Shown: positions 8,747 to 16,875, counted from the stretch's first letter. The stretch is 64,000 bases of DNA from AC-56 sp963702195 (GCA_963702195.1 OY969725.1:1674001-1738000); one strand, 5' to 3'. Program-made: numbers and translations. Notes: a model not told the origin generated them from the letters alone.

Positions 8747-9331
8747 GTGGCTGATGAGCTACAGGGAAAGAAGATCGCGTTTGCGGTCGCGAACGAGGGC
8801 GTCGAGCAGGTTGAGCTGACCCGGCCCTGGGAGGCCGTGCGAGACGCCGGCGCCGAGACGGACCTGATCGCGCCCGAGGAGGGCGCGGTCCAGGCCTTCA
8901 ACCATCTCGACAAGGGCGACAGGTTCGACGTCGACCGGACGTTCGGCGACGCCGACCCCGGCGACTACGACGGCCTGGTGCTTCCGGGTGGCGTCGCGAA
9001 CCCGGATCAGCTCCGGACCGTGCCGGAGGCGGTTTCGTTCGTCCGGGCGTTCTTCGAAGCCGGCAAGCCCGTCGGCGTGATCTGCCACGGGCCGTGGACG
9101 CTCGTGGAGGCCGATGTCCTCAAGGGCCGGACGATCACGTCGTGGCCGAGCGTCCAGACGGACATCCGCAACGCGGGAGGCAACTGGGTCGACGAGGAGC
9201 TCGTGGTCGACGCCGGCCTCGTATCGAGCCGCAAGCCGGACGACCTCGATGCGTTCTGTCCCAAGATCGTGGAGGAGTTCGCCGAGGGCGTTCACTCCGA
9301 GCAGCGGGAGGCGACGGTCGACGCGTCGTAG
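8747..9331 (+). CDS. PfpI/DJ-1 family protein (deglycase/protease-like, class I glutamine amidotransferase fold)
   Basis: This 194-residue protein starts at a GTG with a clear AGGAAAGGAGAG Shine-Dalgarno. The nucleophile elbow GVICHGPWTLVE puts the conserved Cys at about residue 113 with His next to it. The YDGLVLPGGVANPD segment and the SWPSVQTDIRNAGGNWVDEE segment are typical of the YhbO/PfpI branch. Such proteins act as protein or nucleotide deglycases in stress protection. The reading frame is intact and complete. Its 3' end comes within 22 bases of the convergent, shortened UdgX gene. Confidence 0.9.
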   Translation: MADELQGKKIAFAVANEGVEQVELTRPWEAVRDAGAETDLIAPEEGAVQAFNHLDKGDRFDVDRTFGDADPGDYDGLVLPGGVANPDQLRTVPEAVSFVRAFFEAGKPVGVICHGPWTLVEADVLKGRTITSWPSVQTDIRNAGGNWVDEELVVDAGLVSSRKPDDLDAFCPKIVEEFAEGVHSEQREATVDAS

Positions 9332-9352
9332 TGGAGCGGGGGGAAGGAGCGC

Positions 9353-9826
9353 TCAGCCGCCGTCGAGGAACCGTCCCCGATCGCGCGTCACGCGCACCCC
9401 GCTTCCCAGCAGCGATCTGGTCGCGGTCGCGCCGAGGCACACGAGCACCTCCGGGCGCACGACGGAGAGCTCGGCGTCGAGCCATGGCCGGCACGCGTTG
9501 ACCTCCTCGATGCTCGGTCGCTGATGAAGGCGGCGCTTGCCGCGCCCCTGGGTCCACTTGAAGTGCTTCACCGCGTTCGTGACGTACGCCTCTCGGCGGT
9601 CGATCCCGGCCTCGTCCAGGGCCGTCGAGAGGACCTCCCCGGCGGGCCCGACGAAATGCTCACCCTCCTGGTCCTCACGGTCGCCGGGCTGCTCGCCCAC
9701 GAGCATCAGGCTGGCCCCCGGCGATCCCTTGCGGCAGCGCAGGAGCGTCGCGAGGCGGGACAGGGCCACCGCCCGAGCACCAGCGCCGCTCCCCGCGGCG
9801 GCGAGGGGCAGGCAGCCGAAGCGCAC
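9353..9826 (-). CDS. UdgX-like uracil-DNA glycosylase, shortened at both ends
   Basis: The core is clearly the UdgX/family-4 UDG fold: LMLVGEQPGDREDQEGEHF, FVGPAGEVLSTALDEAGIDR, AYVTNAVKHFKW and the UdgX-specific loop GKRRLHQRPS, whose His forms the covalent link to DNA in UdgX. The open frame stops after RVTRDRGRFLDGG, so the C-terminal HPSxLL motif present in this family is missing, and the convergent PfpI gene leaves no room for it. At the N-terminus I cannot find the usual CxxC pair of the Fe-S cluster or the ATQxVFGEG segment; GCLPLAAAG is the only trace. The start used here is GTG 9826; the frame is open to 9973. It may be non-functional or a minimal variant. Confidence 0.6.
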   Translation of the reverse strand: MRFGCLPLAAAGSGAGARAVALSRLATLLRCRKGSPGASLMLVGEQPGDREDQEGEHFVGPAGEVLSTALDEAGIDRREAYVTNAVKHFKWTQGRGKRRLHQRPSIEEVNACRPWLDAELSVVRPEVLVCLGATATRSLLGSGVRVTRDRGRFLDGG

Positions 9827-9871
9827 CGGGCGCGGATCGCCGGCCCGAGCGCCGCCGGTCGTCGTAGACCG

Positions 9872-10072
9872 ATGGGCGTCGAGGCACAGGACCCGGGCGA
9901 TGAGGCCCGGCGCGACGACGCAGCCACCGAACGGCCCGCGGACCGGCCGCCGGAGTCTCCGTCCGAGCACCACGAGGGCTCGGAGGATCCCGGCGGCCCC
10001 TACGGCAACCCCGCCGTCGATGAGGAGAGCCTTCGAAAGGAGCAGGAGAAATCGAGCGAAAGGAGCGACTGA
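9872..10072 (+). CDS. Small acidic/hydrophilic hypothetical protein
   Basis: I do not recognise this 66-residue protein. It is rich in Asp, Glu, Pro and Gly and ends GGPYGNPAVDEESLRKEQ followed by a short Ser/Glu tail. The codons have the high third-position G/C of genuine genes here. Its TGA overlaps the ATG of the next gene (TGATG at 10070-10074), and its 3' end carries the AAGGAG Shine-Dalgarno of the superoxide-dismutase-like gene, so the two are probably translated together. The start ATG at 9872 has no strong ribosome-binding site and is uncertain. Confidence 0.4.
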   Translation: MGVEAQDPGDEARRDDAATERPADRPPESPSEHHEGSEDPGGPYGNPAVDEESLRKEQEKSSERSD

Positions 10073-10496
10073 TGCCCTGGGATGAACTCAAGCCGGAGGC
10101 GACCCGGACGACCACTTCGCCGAGCTTGCCGAGGAGGAGTTCAACGGCCTCGGCAAGTGGTTCGACGCGACGAAGAAGGCGGCCAGCGCGGCGCGCGGCT
10201 GGGTGATGGTCGGTTACGACCTGAACGACGGCTCTCTGCTCAACTACATCTTGGACACGCAGGACCTGTGGGCCGTCTACAACATGGTTCCGGTGCTCGC
10301 CATCGACGTCTACGAGCACGCCTACGTGCGCGACTTCGGCGCGACGCCAGACGGGCGCAAGCAATACGTCGAGGCGTTCTTCCGCAACGTGGACTGGGAT
10401 CACGTCAACCGGCTGCTCGCCGAGGCCGAGGCCGCCAAGCTGGGCGCTGACCAGAGCGGCGCTCGCGAGGGGGTCGAGCTCGTGCCCGCCGAGTAG
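10072..10496 (+). pseudogene. Fe/Mn superoxide dismutase C-terminal-domain protein, frameshifted near its start
   Basis: From an ATG with an AAGGAG ribosome-binding site the frame reads MPWDELKP and then leaves the family. Dropping back one frame at about 10094 gives GGDPDDHFAELAEEEFNG and then a complete Fe/Mn-SOD C-terminal domain, including YNMVPVLAIDVYEHAYVRDF with the Asp and His metal ligands and a KQYVEAFFRNVDWDHVN ending. One missing base would restore a 141-residue protein. Even repaired, it lacks the N-terminal helical-hairpin domain with the other two His ligands, so activity as a normal dismutase is doubtful. The frameshift may be a sequencing error or a real mutation. Confidence 0.65.
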
Positions 10497-10514
10497 CCGC
10501 CGCCTCCCTGGCAA

Positions 10515-11447
10515 TCACAGATCCGACCACGGCGCGACTCGCTCCGCGACGTCGTAGTGGACCTCTGTGTGGCCGATCGTGTCCTCCAGTCCGCGCCGGC
10601 GCTCGGAGAACACGATCCCGAGGAAGCCCAGGCCGAGCGTGAGGACGGCCAGGGTGAGCCCGAAGAAGCGACGGATGGCGATCCGCATGTTCATGCGCGG
10701 CTGATCGAGGGGGACGATCCGCAGCCCCACGATGCTCATGCCCGGCGTCTGGCCGGTCAAAGCCCAGAACGACACCACGAAGACCGCGCCCGCGATCAGC
10801 CAGGCGGCTGCCCCGATGGCGAGGGCGGGTGCCGCCGCCCCGCTCGGGAAGACCACCGAGGCCACGAACGCGAGCAGGGCGGAGATCGCGATGAATGCGA
10901 GGTTGAGCACGCCGATGTCGATCGCGAACGCCAGCACGCGGGTGAAGGCCCCGGCGCACTCGGTGGGCTCGGTCCGCTGCCGGCGCCGCGTGATCCGGCG
11001 CATGACGCGCTCGATCGCGCCGTCGGCCGTCCGCGCGATCTTCGCGATCTGGCGCCGGATGTCGTCCAGGAATCCGACGCCCTGGGAGGCGATCGCCGCG
11101 CGCACCTCGGGGGCCTCGGCGATGCGTTCCACGAGCTTCTGCGCCTCGTCGCTTGCGAGGAGCCGCCTCCATACGGTGTCGACGAGCTCGCTGTCAAGAG
11201 CGTCGATCAGGGCGCGCTCGACCGCCGGGCTATCCAGCGCCCCACGCATCGCCTCCTCGACGGCCGGGCCCTGGAGAACTCTCACGAGAGCGCGCTCCAC
11301 CGCCGGGCTCTCCATGGCGCGGACGATGGCCTCCTCGGTAGCGGACTCCACCGCGCGGTCCACGCCCGCGGCCTGAGCAACGCGCCGCGCGCCGCGAGCG
11401 CCGCCGCCGAGCAGTCGCGCCGGAAGTGGCGGCCGAGGTTCCTCCAT
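10515..11447 (-). CDS. RDD-family membrane protein with N-terminal helical repeats
   Basis: The 310-residue protein has an N-terminal ~110-residue soluble part built from short repeated helices (SPAVERALVRVL, GPAVEEAMRGAL, SPAVERALIDAL). A basic stretch RRITRRRQR follows, then an RDD domain with about four membrane segments (FTRVLAFAIDIGVLNLAF, ALAIGAAAWLIAGAVFVVSF and others) and the RDD signature TPGMSIVGLRIV. The function of RDD proteins is mostly unknown; some are ion transport-related. It stands alone, convergent with the SOD-like gene and divergent from the basic protein at 11550. Confidence 0.82.
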   Translation of the reverse strand: MEEPRPPLPARLLGGGARGARRVAQAAGVDRAVESATEEAIVRAMESPAVERALVRVLQGPAVEEAMRGALDSPAVERALIDALDSELVDTVWRRLLASDEAQKLVERIAEAPEVRAAIASQGVGFLDDIRRQIAKIARTADGAIERVMRRITRRRQRTEPTECAGAFTRVLAFAIDIGVLNLAFIAISALLAFVASVVFPSGAAAPALAIGAAAWLIAGAVFVVSFWALTGQTPGMSIVGLRIVPLDQPRMNMRIAIRRFFGLTLAVLTLGLGFLGIVFSERRRGLEDTIGHTEVHYDVAERVAPWSDL

Positions 11448-11549
11448 GTGAGAAGTCTAGGAACGACCACGGTCGAGACCGGCTACACGCCTCGCCGCAT
11501 GACAGTAGGCTCGACCCAACGAATCCGACTACACCGAGGAGCGTGTGCA

Positions 11550-12050
11550 ATGCCCCCAGCCAAGAGGTCCACTTCCAAGCGCCGCACCACGACGCGCAAG
11601 AGCTCGACTGCCCGCAAGAGCTCCGCGTCGAAGGAGCCGGCCGCGATCAAGCGCCTCAACAAGTCCCTCGACTCGGTGCAGGATGCGCTGACCGCGGTTC
11701 GCAAGGACCTCACCAAGGACGTGGGTTCGAGCGCCAAGAGCCTCTACAAGGACCTGGAGAAGTACGTCCGCGACGCGCGCCGTGACAGCGGCAAGCTTGG
11801 CAAGGCGCTCCAGCGGGATCTCGAGAAGCTCCAGAAGCAGCTCGCCGACGCGGCCAAGCAGGCGCGACCCGGGTCATCGAGGCGGCGCAAGCCGGCCGCT
11901 CGCTCGACGGCGAAGCGGTCCACCGCCAAGCGGTCGACGGCGAAGCGGTCCTCGGCGCGGGGAACCTCCCGGTCGCGCAGCACCTCGTCCCGCTCGCGCT
12001 CAGGGACCACCTCCCGGTCGGGCAGCGGCTCGCGCTCCCGCAGCCGCTAG
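11550..12050 (+). CDS. Histone H1-like, Lys/Arg/Ser-rich DNA-binding protein
   Basis: The 166-residue protein begins MPPAKRSTSKRRTTT after a GAGGAG ribosome-binding site. A central segment (about residues 35-105) is a charged helix (LNKSLDSVQDALTAVRKDL, KSLYKDLEKYVRDARRD) that looks like a coiled coil. The C-terminal third is a low-complexity basic tail with repeated STAKR units, then Arg-Ser dipeptides. Such Lys/Ala/Ser- or Arg/Ser-rich tails are known from actinobacterial nucleoid proteins such as mycobacterial HupB. DNA binding and nucleoid compaction is an inference from composition. It has no HU domain, so I would not name it HupB. Confidence 0.7.
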   Translation: MPPAKRSTSKRRTTTRKSSTARKSSASKEPAAIKRLNKSLDSVQDALTAVRKDLTKDVGSSAKSLYKDLEKYVRDARRDSGKLGKALQRDLEKLQKQLADAAKQARPGSSRRRKPAARSTAKRSTAKRSTAKRSSARGTSRSRSTSSRSRSGTTSRSGSGSRSRSR

Positions 12051-12082
12051 GGGCGGCCCGACTGCAACCTTGATGCCGTTCC

Positions 12083-12105
12083 GGGCGGCGTCTGCGGCGC
12101 CGCCC
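12083..12105. terminator. GC-rich hairpin between convergent genes
   Basis: GGGCGGCG and CGCCGCCC form a perfect 8-bp stem around a 7-base loop. It lies between the end of the basic-protein gene (12050) and the end of the convergent small membrane-protein gene (12110). There is no U tract, as is common for terminators in high-GC actinobacteria. It could work in both directions. Confidence 0.5.
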
Positions 12106-12109
12106 GCGG

Positions 12110-12388
12110 TCAGTCCTGCCGGACGTTGACCGCGATCAGCGTGCCGACGGCCGTGACACAGATCGCGCCCAGCACCGCCCATTCGGCCCAGGAGTCCAGG
12201 TCGAATATCGAGGCGTAGGCGAGCATCAGAAGCACCAGCACGAGCGCGCCGGAGAGCACCGTGACGTGCGTTCGCTGGCGGGCGAGCTTCCGCTGATGGC
12301 TCAGCTCGCCGGTGGGCGTGCGGAGGTGGTGCTCGCGGTGGTGCGGTGCCAGTGGATCGGTGAACTCGCGGGGGCCCTCGTCGGGCAT
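12110..12388 (-). CDS. Small two-helix membrane protein of unknown function
   Basis: The ATG at 12388 has a strong GAGGAG ribosome-binding site and gives 92 residues. The first ~45 are hydrophilic and His/Arg-rich (PHHREHHLRTPTGELSHQRK). They are followed by two hydrophobic segments, HVTVLSGALVLVLLMLAYAS and WAVLGAICVTAVGTLIAVNV. I do not recognise the family. It is divergent from the ABC-transporter binding protein with only 58 bases between the starts. Confidence 0.65.
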   Translation of the reverse strand: MPDEGPREFTDPLAPHHREHHLRTPTGELSHQRKLARQRTHVTVLSGALVLVLLMLAYASIFDLDSWAEWAVLGAICVTAVGTLIAVNVRQD

Positions 12389-12446
12389 GGCTCTCCTCGT
12401 TGGTGTGCCCAGCCTACCGTTAGGATTGACCCGCCGGTCCTCAAGG

Positions 12447-13313
12447 ATGATGCTCCCGCTCCCGAAACCCGTCATCGCGCTCGCGGCTGCCGGCGCGCTC
12501 GCCATCGTCGTAGCCGGCTGCGGCTCGAGCACCTCCAGCTCGACGAGCGGGACCGTCGCGGCCGCCGACTGCACTCCGGACAAGATGCAGACCAAGACGC
12601 CGGGGGAGCTCACGGTGGCGACGGACAAGCCCGCCTACCCGCCCTACTTCGAGGACAACGATCCGACCAACGGCAAGGGGTTCGAGAGCGCCACCGCCTA
12701 CGCGATCGCCGACCAGCTCGGATATGCCAAGTCCGACGTGAAGTGGGTTACCGAGCCGTTCAACTCGAGCTATGCGCCGGGGCCCAAGAGCTTCGACTTC
12801 GACGTCAACCAGATCTCGATCACGCCGGCCCGGTCCCAGCATGTCGACTTCTCGGCCCCGTACTACACCGCCAACCAGGCCGTCGTCGCCACCAAGGGGT
12901 CGAGCGCTGCGGGCGCGACGTCCCTCGCCGACCTGAAGGACGCGTCGATCGGAGTGCAGATCGGCACCACGAGCCTTGACGCCGTGAACTCCGAGATCCA
13001 GCCGTCGAGCCAACCCAAGGTCTTCAACGACTCGAACGACGTCGTGACCGCACTCAAGGAGGGGCAGGTGGACGCGGTGGTCGTCGACCTGCCCACAGCG
13101 CTCTACCTGACGGCGGTACAGGTTCCCGATGCCACCATCGTCGGCCAGTTCTCGGCCCCCGGCGGCGACCAGTGGGGGGCGCTGCTCGCCAAGGGCTCGT
13201 CCCTCACGGGCTGCGTCTCACACGCGATCGACGAACTGCGCTCCTCCGGCGAGCTCGGCAAGATCGAGAACCGCTGGATGAACAAGGCCGCGCAGGCGCC
13301 CACCCTGAACTGA
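12447..13313 (+). CDS. Amino-acid ABC transporter substrate-binding lipoprotein
   Basis: The 288-residue protein has an N-terminal signal peptide with a lipobox (AIVVAGCGSS), so it should be lipid-anchored outside the membrane. The mature part is a type-II periplasmic-binding fold of the polar amino-acid family: GELTVATDKPAYPPYFE near the start, QISITPARSQHVDFSAPYY in the middle, IGVQIGTTSLDAV and a C-terminal GELGKIENRWM. It is followed directly by permease and ATPase genes, so this is a complete importer. The ligand, such as Glu, Gln or His, cannot be decided. ATG at 12447 and ATG at 12450 are adjacent start options. Confidence 0.92.
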   Translation: MMLPLPKPVIALAAAGALAIVVAGCGSSTSSSTSGTVAAADCTPDKMQTKTPGELTVATDKPAYPPYFEDNDPTNGKGFESATAYAIADQLGYAKSDVKWVTEPFNSSYAPGPKSFDFDVNQISITPARSQHVDFSAPYYTANQAVVATKGSSAAGATSLADLKDASIGVQIGTTSLDAVNSEIQPSSQPKVFNDSNDVVTALKEGQVDAVVVDLPTALYLTAVQVPDATIVGQFSAPGGDQWGALLAKGSSLTGCVSHAIDELRSSGELGKIENRWMNKAAQAPTLN

Positions 13314-13350
13314 CGTTTCTGCCGCCGCTCGCGTTGCGAGCATCTCGCGG

Positions 13351-14187
13351 GTGACCGCGATCGAAGCGACGGTCGGGCGACGCGCTGAGCGCGAGGCGGC
13401 CAAGAGGCGGCGTGCCCGAAAAGGTCAGGCGATCGCGGCGGTGTCGTCGCTGATCGTGATCGGAGGACTGGTCGCGCTCGCGGTGACGAGCCCCGGCTGG
13501 CCGACCTTCCGCGACACCTTCTTCAGCTGGAGCGCGTTCAAGGACTCGTTTCCCGACGTGGCAAAGGCCTTCTGGCTCGACATCAAGATGTTCTGCGTGA
13601 TCGAGGTCGCGGTGCTGATCGTCGGCTTGGTGATCGCCCTGGTCCGCACCAGCCGCGCCGCGGCGTTCTTCCCCCTGCGCCTGCTCTCGGCGGTCTTCGT
13701 CGACGTGTTCCGAGGCGTGCCGGTGATCATCCTCGTATACCTAGTGGGCTTCGGGATCCCGGCGTTGGAATTGTCGGGTCTGCCGAGCGACCCGATCGTC
13801 CTCGGCGGGATCGCGCTGACGCTGTCGTACAGCGCCTATGTGGCAGAGGTCTACCGGGCCGGGATCCGATCGGTCCACCGTGGCCAGCGCGACGCCGCCC
13901 TGGCAATCGGCCTCACCGAGGGACAGGCGCTTCGCCGCGTGATCCTGCCGCAGGCGGTGCGGCGGGTCGGCCCGCCGCTTTTGAACGACTTCATCTCGCT
14001 CCAGAAGGACGTCGCCCTCGTCTCGCTCCTCGGCGTGATCGAGGCCTTCCGGGAGGCGCAGATCATCACCTCGTCGACGTTCAATTTCACCCCCTTGATC
14101 GGAGCGGCGCTTCTGTATCTCTGCGTGACGATTCCGCTCTCCCGCCTCGTCGACCGCTGGGGCGTCGGCGGCGTGACGCGGGGATGA
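13351..14187 (+). CDS. Amino-acid ABC transporter permease (HisM/GlnP family)
   Basis: The 278-residue membrane protein starts at a GTG and has a basic N-terminus, then several membrane segments. The permease coupling (EAA) loop is visible as YRAGIRSVHRGQRDAALAIG followed by LTEGQALRRVILPQAVRR. The segment VFRGVPVIILVYLVGFGIP is typical of polar amino-acid permeases. It lies 37 bases after the binding protein and five bases before the ATPase. Confidence 0.92.
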   Translation: MTAIEATVGRRAEREAAKRRRARKGQAIAAVSSLIVIGGLVALAVTSPGWPTFRDTFFSWSAFKDSFPDVAKAFWLDIKMFCVIEVAVLIVGLVIALVRTSRAAAFFPLRLLSAVFVDVFRGVPVIILVYLVGFGIPALELSGLPSDPIVLGGIALTLSYSAYVAEVYRAGIRSVHRGQRDAALAIGLTEGQALRRVILPQAVRRVGPPLLNDFISLQKDVALVSLLGVIEAFREAQIITSSTFNFTPLIGAALLYLCVTIPLSRLVDRWGVGGVTRG

Positions 14188-14191
14188 GGGC

Positions 14192-14941
14192 ATGAGCCGG
14201 CCCGTCCTGGAGATCAAGGGGGTCACGAAGGCCTGGGGCGAGAATGAGGTCCTCCACGGGGTCGATCTGACCGTCGCCGAACACGAGGCCGTAGCGCTGA
14301 TCGGAGCCTCCGGCTCGGGGAAATCGACCCTCCTGCGCTGCATCGACCTGCTGGTAGAGATCGACGACGGGGACATCTTCCTCGACGGTGAGGTGATCAC
14401 CGACCCGTCGGTGGACGCCGTTTCGATCAGGCGCCGGCTCGGGCTCGTCTTCCAGGCCTACAACTTGTTCCCGCACCTCACCGCGCTCCAGAACATCGTG
14501 CTCGGCGACCGTTACGCGCACGGCGCTTCCAAGGAGGAGGCCCGCAGTCGGGCGCGCCAGCTGCTGGATCGCTTTGGCCTCGCCGGTCGCGAGGACGAGC
14601 GTCCCGACGACCTCTCCGGAGGGCAGCAGCAGCGGGTGGCGCTCGCGCGGGCGTTCGCGGGGCGCCCGCGAGCACTGCTCCTGGACGAGGTGACCAGCGC
14701 GCTCGACCCCGAGCTGGTGGGGGAGGTGCTCGAGGCGGTCCGCGATCTCAAGCAGGAGGGCGTGACCATGTTGATCGCGACCCACGAGATGAGCTTCGCG
14801 CGCGAGGTGGCCGATCACGTCGCCTTCCTGCACGAGGGGCGCATCCTCGAGCTCGGCCCGCCGGACCAGGTGCTGGTCGAGCCGGAGCGCCCGGAGACGA
14901 AGCGCTTCCTGCGCCGGCTGCTCGAGGCGGGTCGGATCTAG
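14192..14941 (+). CDS. Amino-acid ABC transporter ATP-binding protein (GlnQ/HisP family)
   Basis: At 249 residues this is the usual length. It contains Walker A (GASGSGKSTLLRCIDLL), the Q-loop (GLVFQAYNLFPHLTAL), the signature LSGGQQQRVALARAF, Walker B (ALLLDEVTSALDPE) and the H-loop (MLIATHEMSFAREVADHV). It energises the importer formed with the two preceding genes. The stop lies eight bases from the end of the convergent enoyl-CoA hydratase gene. Confidence 0.95.
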   Translation: MSRPVLEIKGVTKAWGENEVLHGVDLTVAEHEAVALIGASGSGKSTLLRCIDLLVEIDDGDIFLDGEVITDPSVDAVSIRRRLGLVFQAYNLFPHLTALQNIVLGDRYAHGASKEEARSRARQLLDRFGLAGREDERPDDLSGGQQQRVALARAFAGRPRALLLDEVTSALDPELVGEVLEAVRDLKQEGVTMLIATHEMSFAREVADHVAFLHEGRILELGPPDQVLVEPERPETKRFLRRLLEAGRI

Positions 14942-14948
14942 GCGACGC

Positions 14949-15752
14949 CTAAAGGCCGTGATTGGGCCACTCGGGCGAGCGGCCGTCCTTGAAGGCCCGC
15001 GCGCCGATTGCGTGGGAGTCGCGCCGCATGAACATCGAGAGCGTCATCTCGACTTCGGTGCGGAGCTGCTCCTCATAGGTGCGGCCGACGTTGCGGACCA
15101 TCGTCTCCTTGTCGGAGCGAATCGCGCCCTGGGGGAGGGCGGCCACCTCGCGCGCAAGCTCCAGCGCCCGGTCGAGGGCCTTGCCCTCCGGGACGACCTC
15201 GTTCGCGAGCCCGATCCGAAGCGCCTCCTGCGCGTCCACGGTGCGCCCCGTGACGATCAGCTCCATCGCCTTGGCGTAGCCCACGACCAGCGGCAGCCGG
15301 ACCGTCATCCCGTCTCCGGCGACGATGTTCCAACGCCGCTCGAGGGCGCCGAAGACGGCGTTCTCCGCGACGATCCGGATATCCGCGAGCAGGGCATTCT
15401 CCAGCCCCGCGGCCACCGCCCAGCCGTTGACCGCTGCGATCACCGGCTTGAAGACGTCGGTGCGGCGCGTGTAGCCGCAGTCCCCGGGGGAGTTGTGGAG
15501 GTGGGTGCGGAACTCGTCCCAGTCCTCAACCGCGGTATCCGCGGCGTCCGAGAGGTCCCAGCCCGCGCAGAAGGCGTCACCCTCGCCCGTGATCACGAGG
15601 ACGAAGGCGTCCTCGTCGTCGCGAAATCGCCGCCACGCCTCGTGGAGCTCGTCGTTCATGCGGCGGCTGACCGCGTTCCGCTGCTCCGGTCGGTCGTAGG
15701 TGAGGACCGCTATCCGGTCGTCGACCTCGTAGCGGATGGTCTCGTAGCTCAT
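14949..15752 (-). CDS. Enoyl-CoA hydratase/isomerase family protein
   Basis: The 267-residue crotonase-fold protein has the two oxyanion-hole segments VITGEGDAFCAGWDLSDA and PVIAAVNGWAVAAGLENALL, and DIRIVAENAVFGALERRWNI in the active-site region. The canonical hydratase Glu pair is not clear, so it may be an isomerase or another crotonase activity on acyl-CoAs. Its ATG overlaps the stop of the upstream class-A beta-lactamase-like gene (ATGA at 15749-15752), so the two are translationally coupled. Confidence 0.88.
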   Translation of the reverse strand: MSYETIRYEVDDRIAVLTYDRPEQRNAVSRRMNDELHEAWRRFRDDEDAFVLVITGEGDAFCAGWDLSDAADTAVEDWDEFRTHLHNSPGDCGYTRRTDVFKPVIAAVNGWAVAAGLENALLADIRIVAENAVFGALERRWNIVAGDGMTVRLPLVVGYAKAMELIVTGRTVDAQEALRIGLANEVVPEGKALDRALELAREVAALPQGAIRSDKETMVRNVGRTYEEQLRTEVEMTLSMFMRRDSHAIGARAFKDGRSPEWPNHGL

Positions 15753-16738
15753 CGGCCTCGATTGATGGCGCCGAGATTGGACCAGATGAGCTGGGAGACG
15801 TTCTGGATCGTGTCGATCCCGTAGTTGAAGCCGTCGGTTCCGCCGCCGCCGACCGGATCGCGCGTCGTGAGCACCGTCAGGACGTAATTGCGGCCCTTGC
15901 CGCGCACCCAGCCGGTGCTGTTGACCTGCCATGGGCACTGGTCGACGGGCTTGGTGCACGTCGGCAGCGTCTTCCATCCGTTCTTCACCGACACGGTGAC
16001 GTCCGGATCCGGCTTCGCGTAGTTCGGCGGGTAGCAAACCGTGCCCCAGGGGCCGCAGGTGATCCCGAACCGCTGGTCGGGCTCGACCCCCTGCATGAGC
16101 TGATTGCCGTAATCCTGGGCGTCGGAGGACAGGACGCCCCTCGGCCGGCCGTAGGCGAAGACCCGCATGAGCTGTGCCTGATCGGCCGCCGTGGTCGTGG
16201 TGTTGCCCCAGCCGTAGTAGCTCGGCGTCTGGCAGCCGACCTTCGTGTCGTCCATCGGGATCAGCCGGTTGAACTTCGTCAGGGCGTTGCAGCCGCCGCC
16301 GAAGTAGAACAGCGAGGTCGCGGCGGCGTTGTCGCTGTTCTGGATCATTCGCTGCATCAGGTATTTGATCGAGTAGGGGATGTCGTCCGGGATCGAGGCG
16401 CCCTGCTTGTCGTAGGTGCGGAGCCACCTGGCCAGGATGCCGACCTTGACGATGCTCGCGGTGTACTGCGTGTCGTCCCCGTTCGAGAGGCGGTAGAGGC
16501 GACCCGCCCTCTGGTCCCAGAGCGCAACCTGTACGACGCCGTCACGCCGGTCGAGGTAGTTGCAGATCCCGCGCAGGGGCGACGGCGCGTCGCGCACCGC
16601 CTTCCGGTGGTTGGCGGCGCAGTCCCGCTCGGCCTGCGCCGGGGACGCGAGCAGCGCGAAGGCGAGGGTCGCGGCCAGCAGCGCGAGAATCGAGGGCAGT
16701 GCGCGGCGTACGTGACGAGGGACGATTGCGGTGGGCAC
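15749..16738 (-). CDS. Secreted serine hydrolase, class A beta-lactamase-like
   Basis: The 329-residue precursor has an N-terminal signal peptide (PSILALLAATLAFALLASPAQA). The mature part has the penicilloyl-serine transferase pattern: SIVK at about residues 95-98, NSDN in MIQNSDNAAAT and a KNGW element in place of the KTG box. Such proteins include beta-lactamases and D,D-peptidase-like enzymes of unknown specificity. Several cysteines (TCGPWGTVC and PTCTKPVDQC) could form disulphides outside the cell. It is coupled to the enoyl-CoA hydratase gene by an ATGA overlap. Confidence 0.8.
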   Translation of the reverse strand: MPTAIVPRHVRRALPSILALLAATLAFALLASPAQAERDCAANHRKAVRDAPSPLRGICNYLDRRDGVVQVALWDQRAGRLYRLSNGDDTQYTASIVKVGILARWLRTYDKQGASIPDDIPYSIKYLMQRMIQNSDNAAATSLFYFGGGCNALTKFNRLIPMDDTKVGCQTPSYYGWGNTTTTAADQAQLMRVFAYGRPRGVLSSDAQDYGNQLMQGVEPDQRFGITCGPWGTVCYPPNYAKPDPDVTVSVKNGWKTLPTCTKPVDQCPWQVNSTGWVRGKGRNYVLTVLTTRDPVGGGGTDGFNYGIDTIQNVSQLIWSNLGAINRGR

Positions 16739-16875
16739 TCAGCGACCTCCATGTCGGGTGAGCCTCCCTGAAGAACCGCCCACCGTTCGGTAACTAGTGA
16801 AGAGCTTACCCGGCCTGAGCGCGATTGCAAGTGCCCCGCGGTGAGCGGGCTGATGACCCCGGTAGCTTCCCGTGG

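Noticed and set aside
7365..8913. Extension of the TPP enzyme upstream by over 500 codons to 8913
   Set aside because: The extra part is antisense to the release-factor-like gene and has no likeness to any TPP enzyme; the domain starts exactly at the ATT/Shine-Dalgarno site.
9524..9871. Longer version of the small acidic protein starting inside the UdgX region
   Set aside because: That part is antisense to the UdgX core and its composition changes there; only the 3' portion looks coding.
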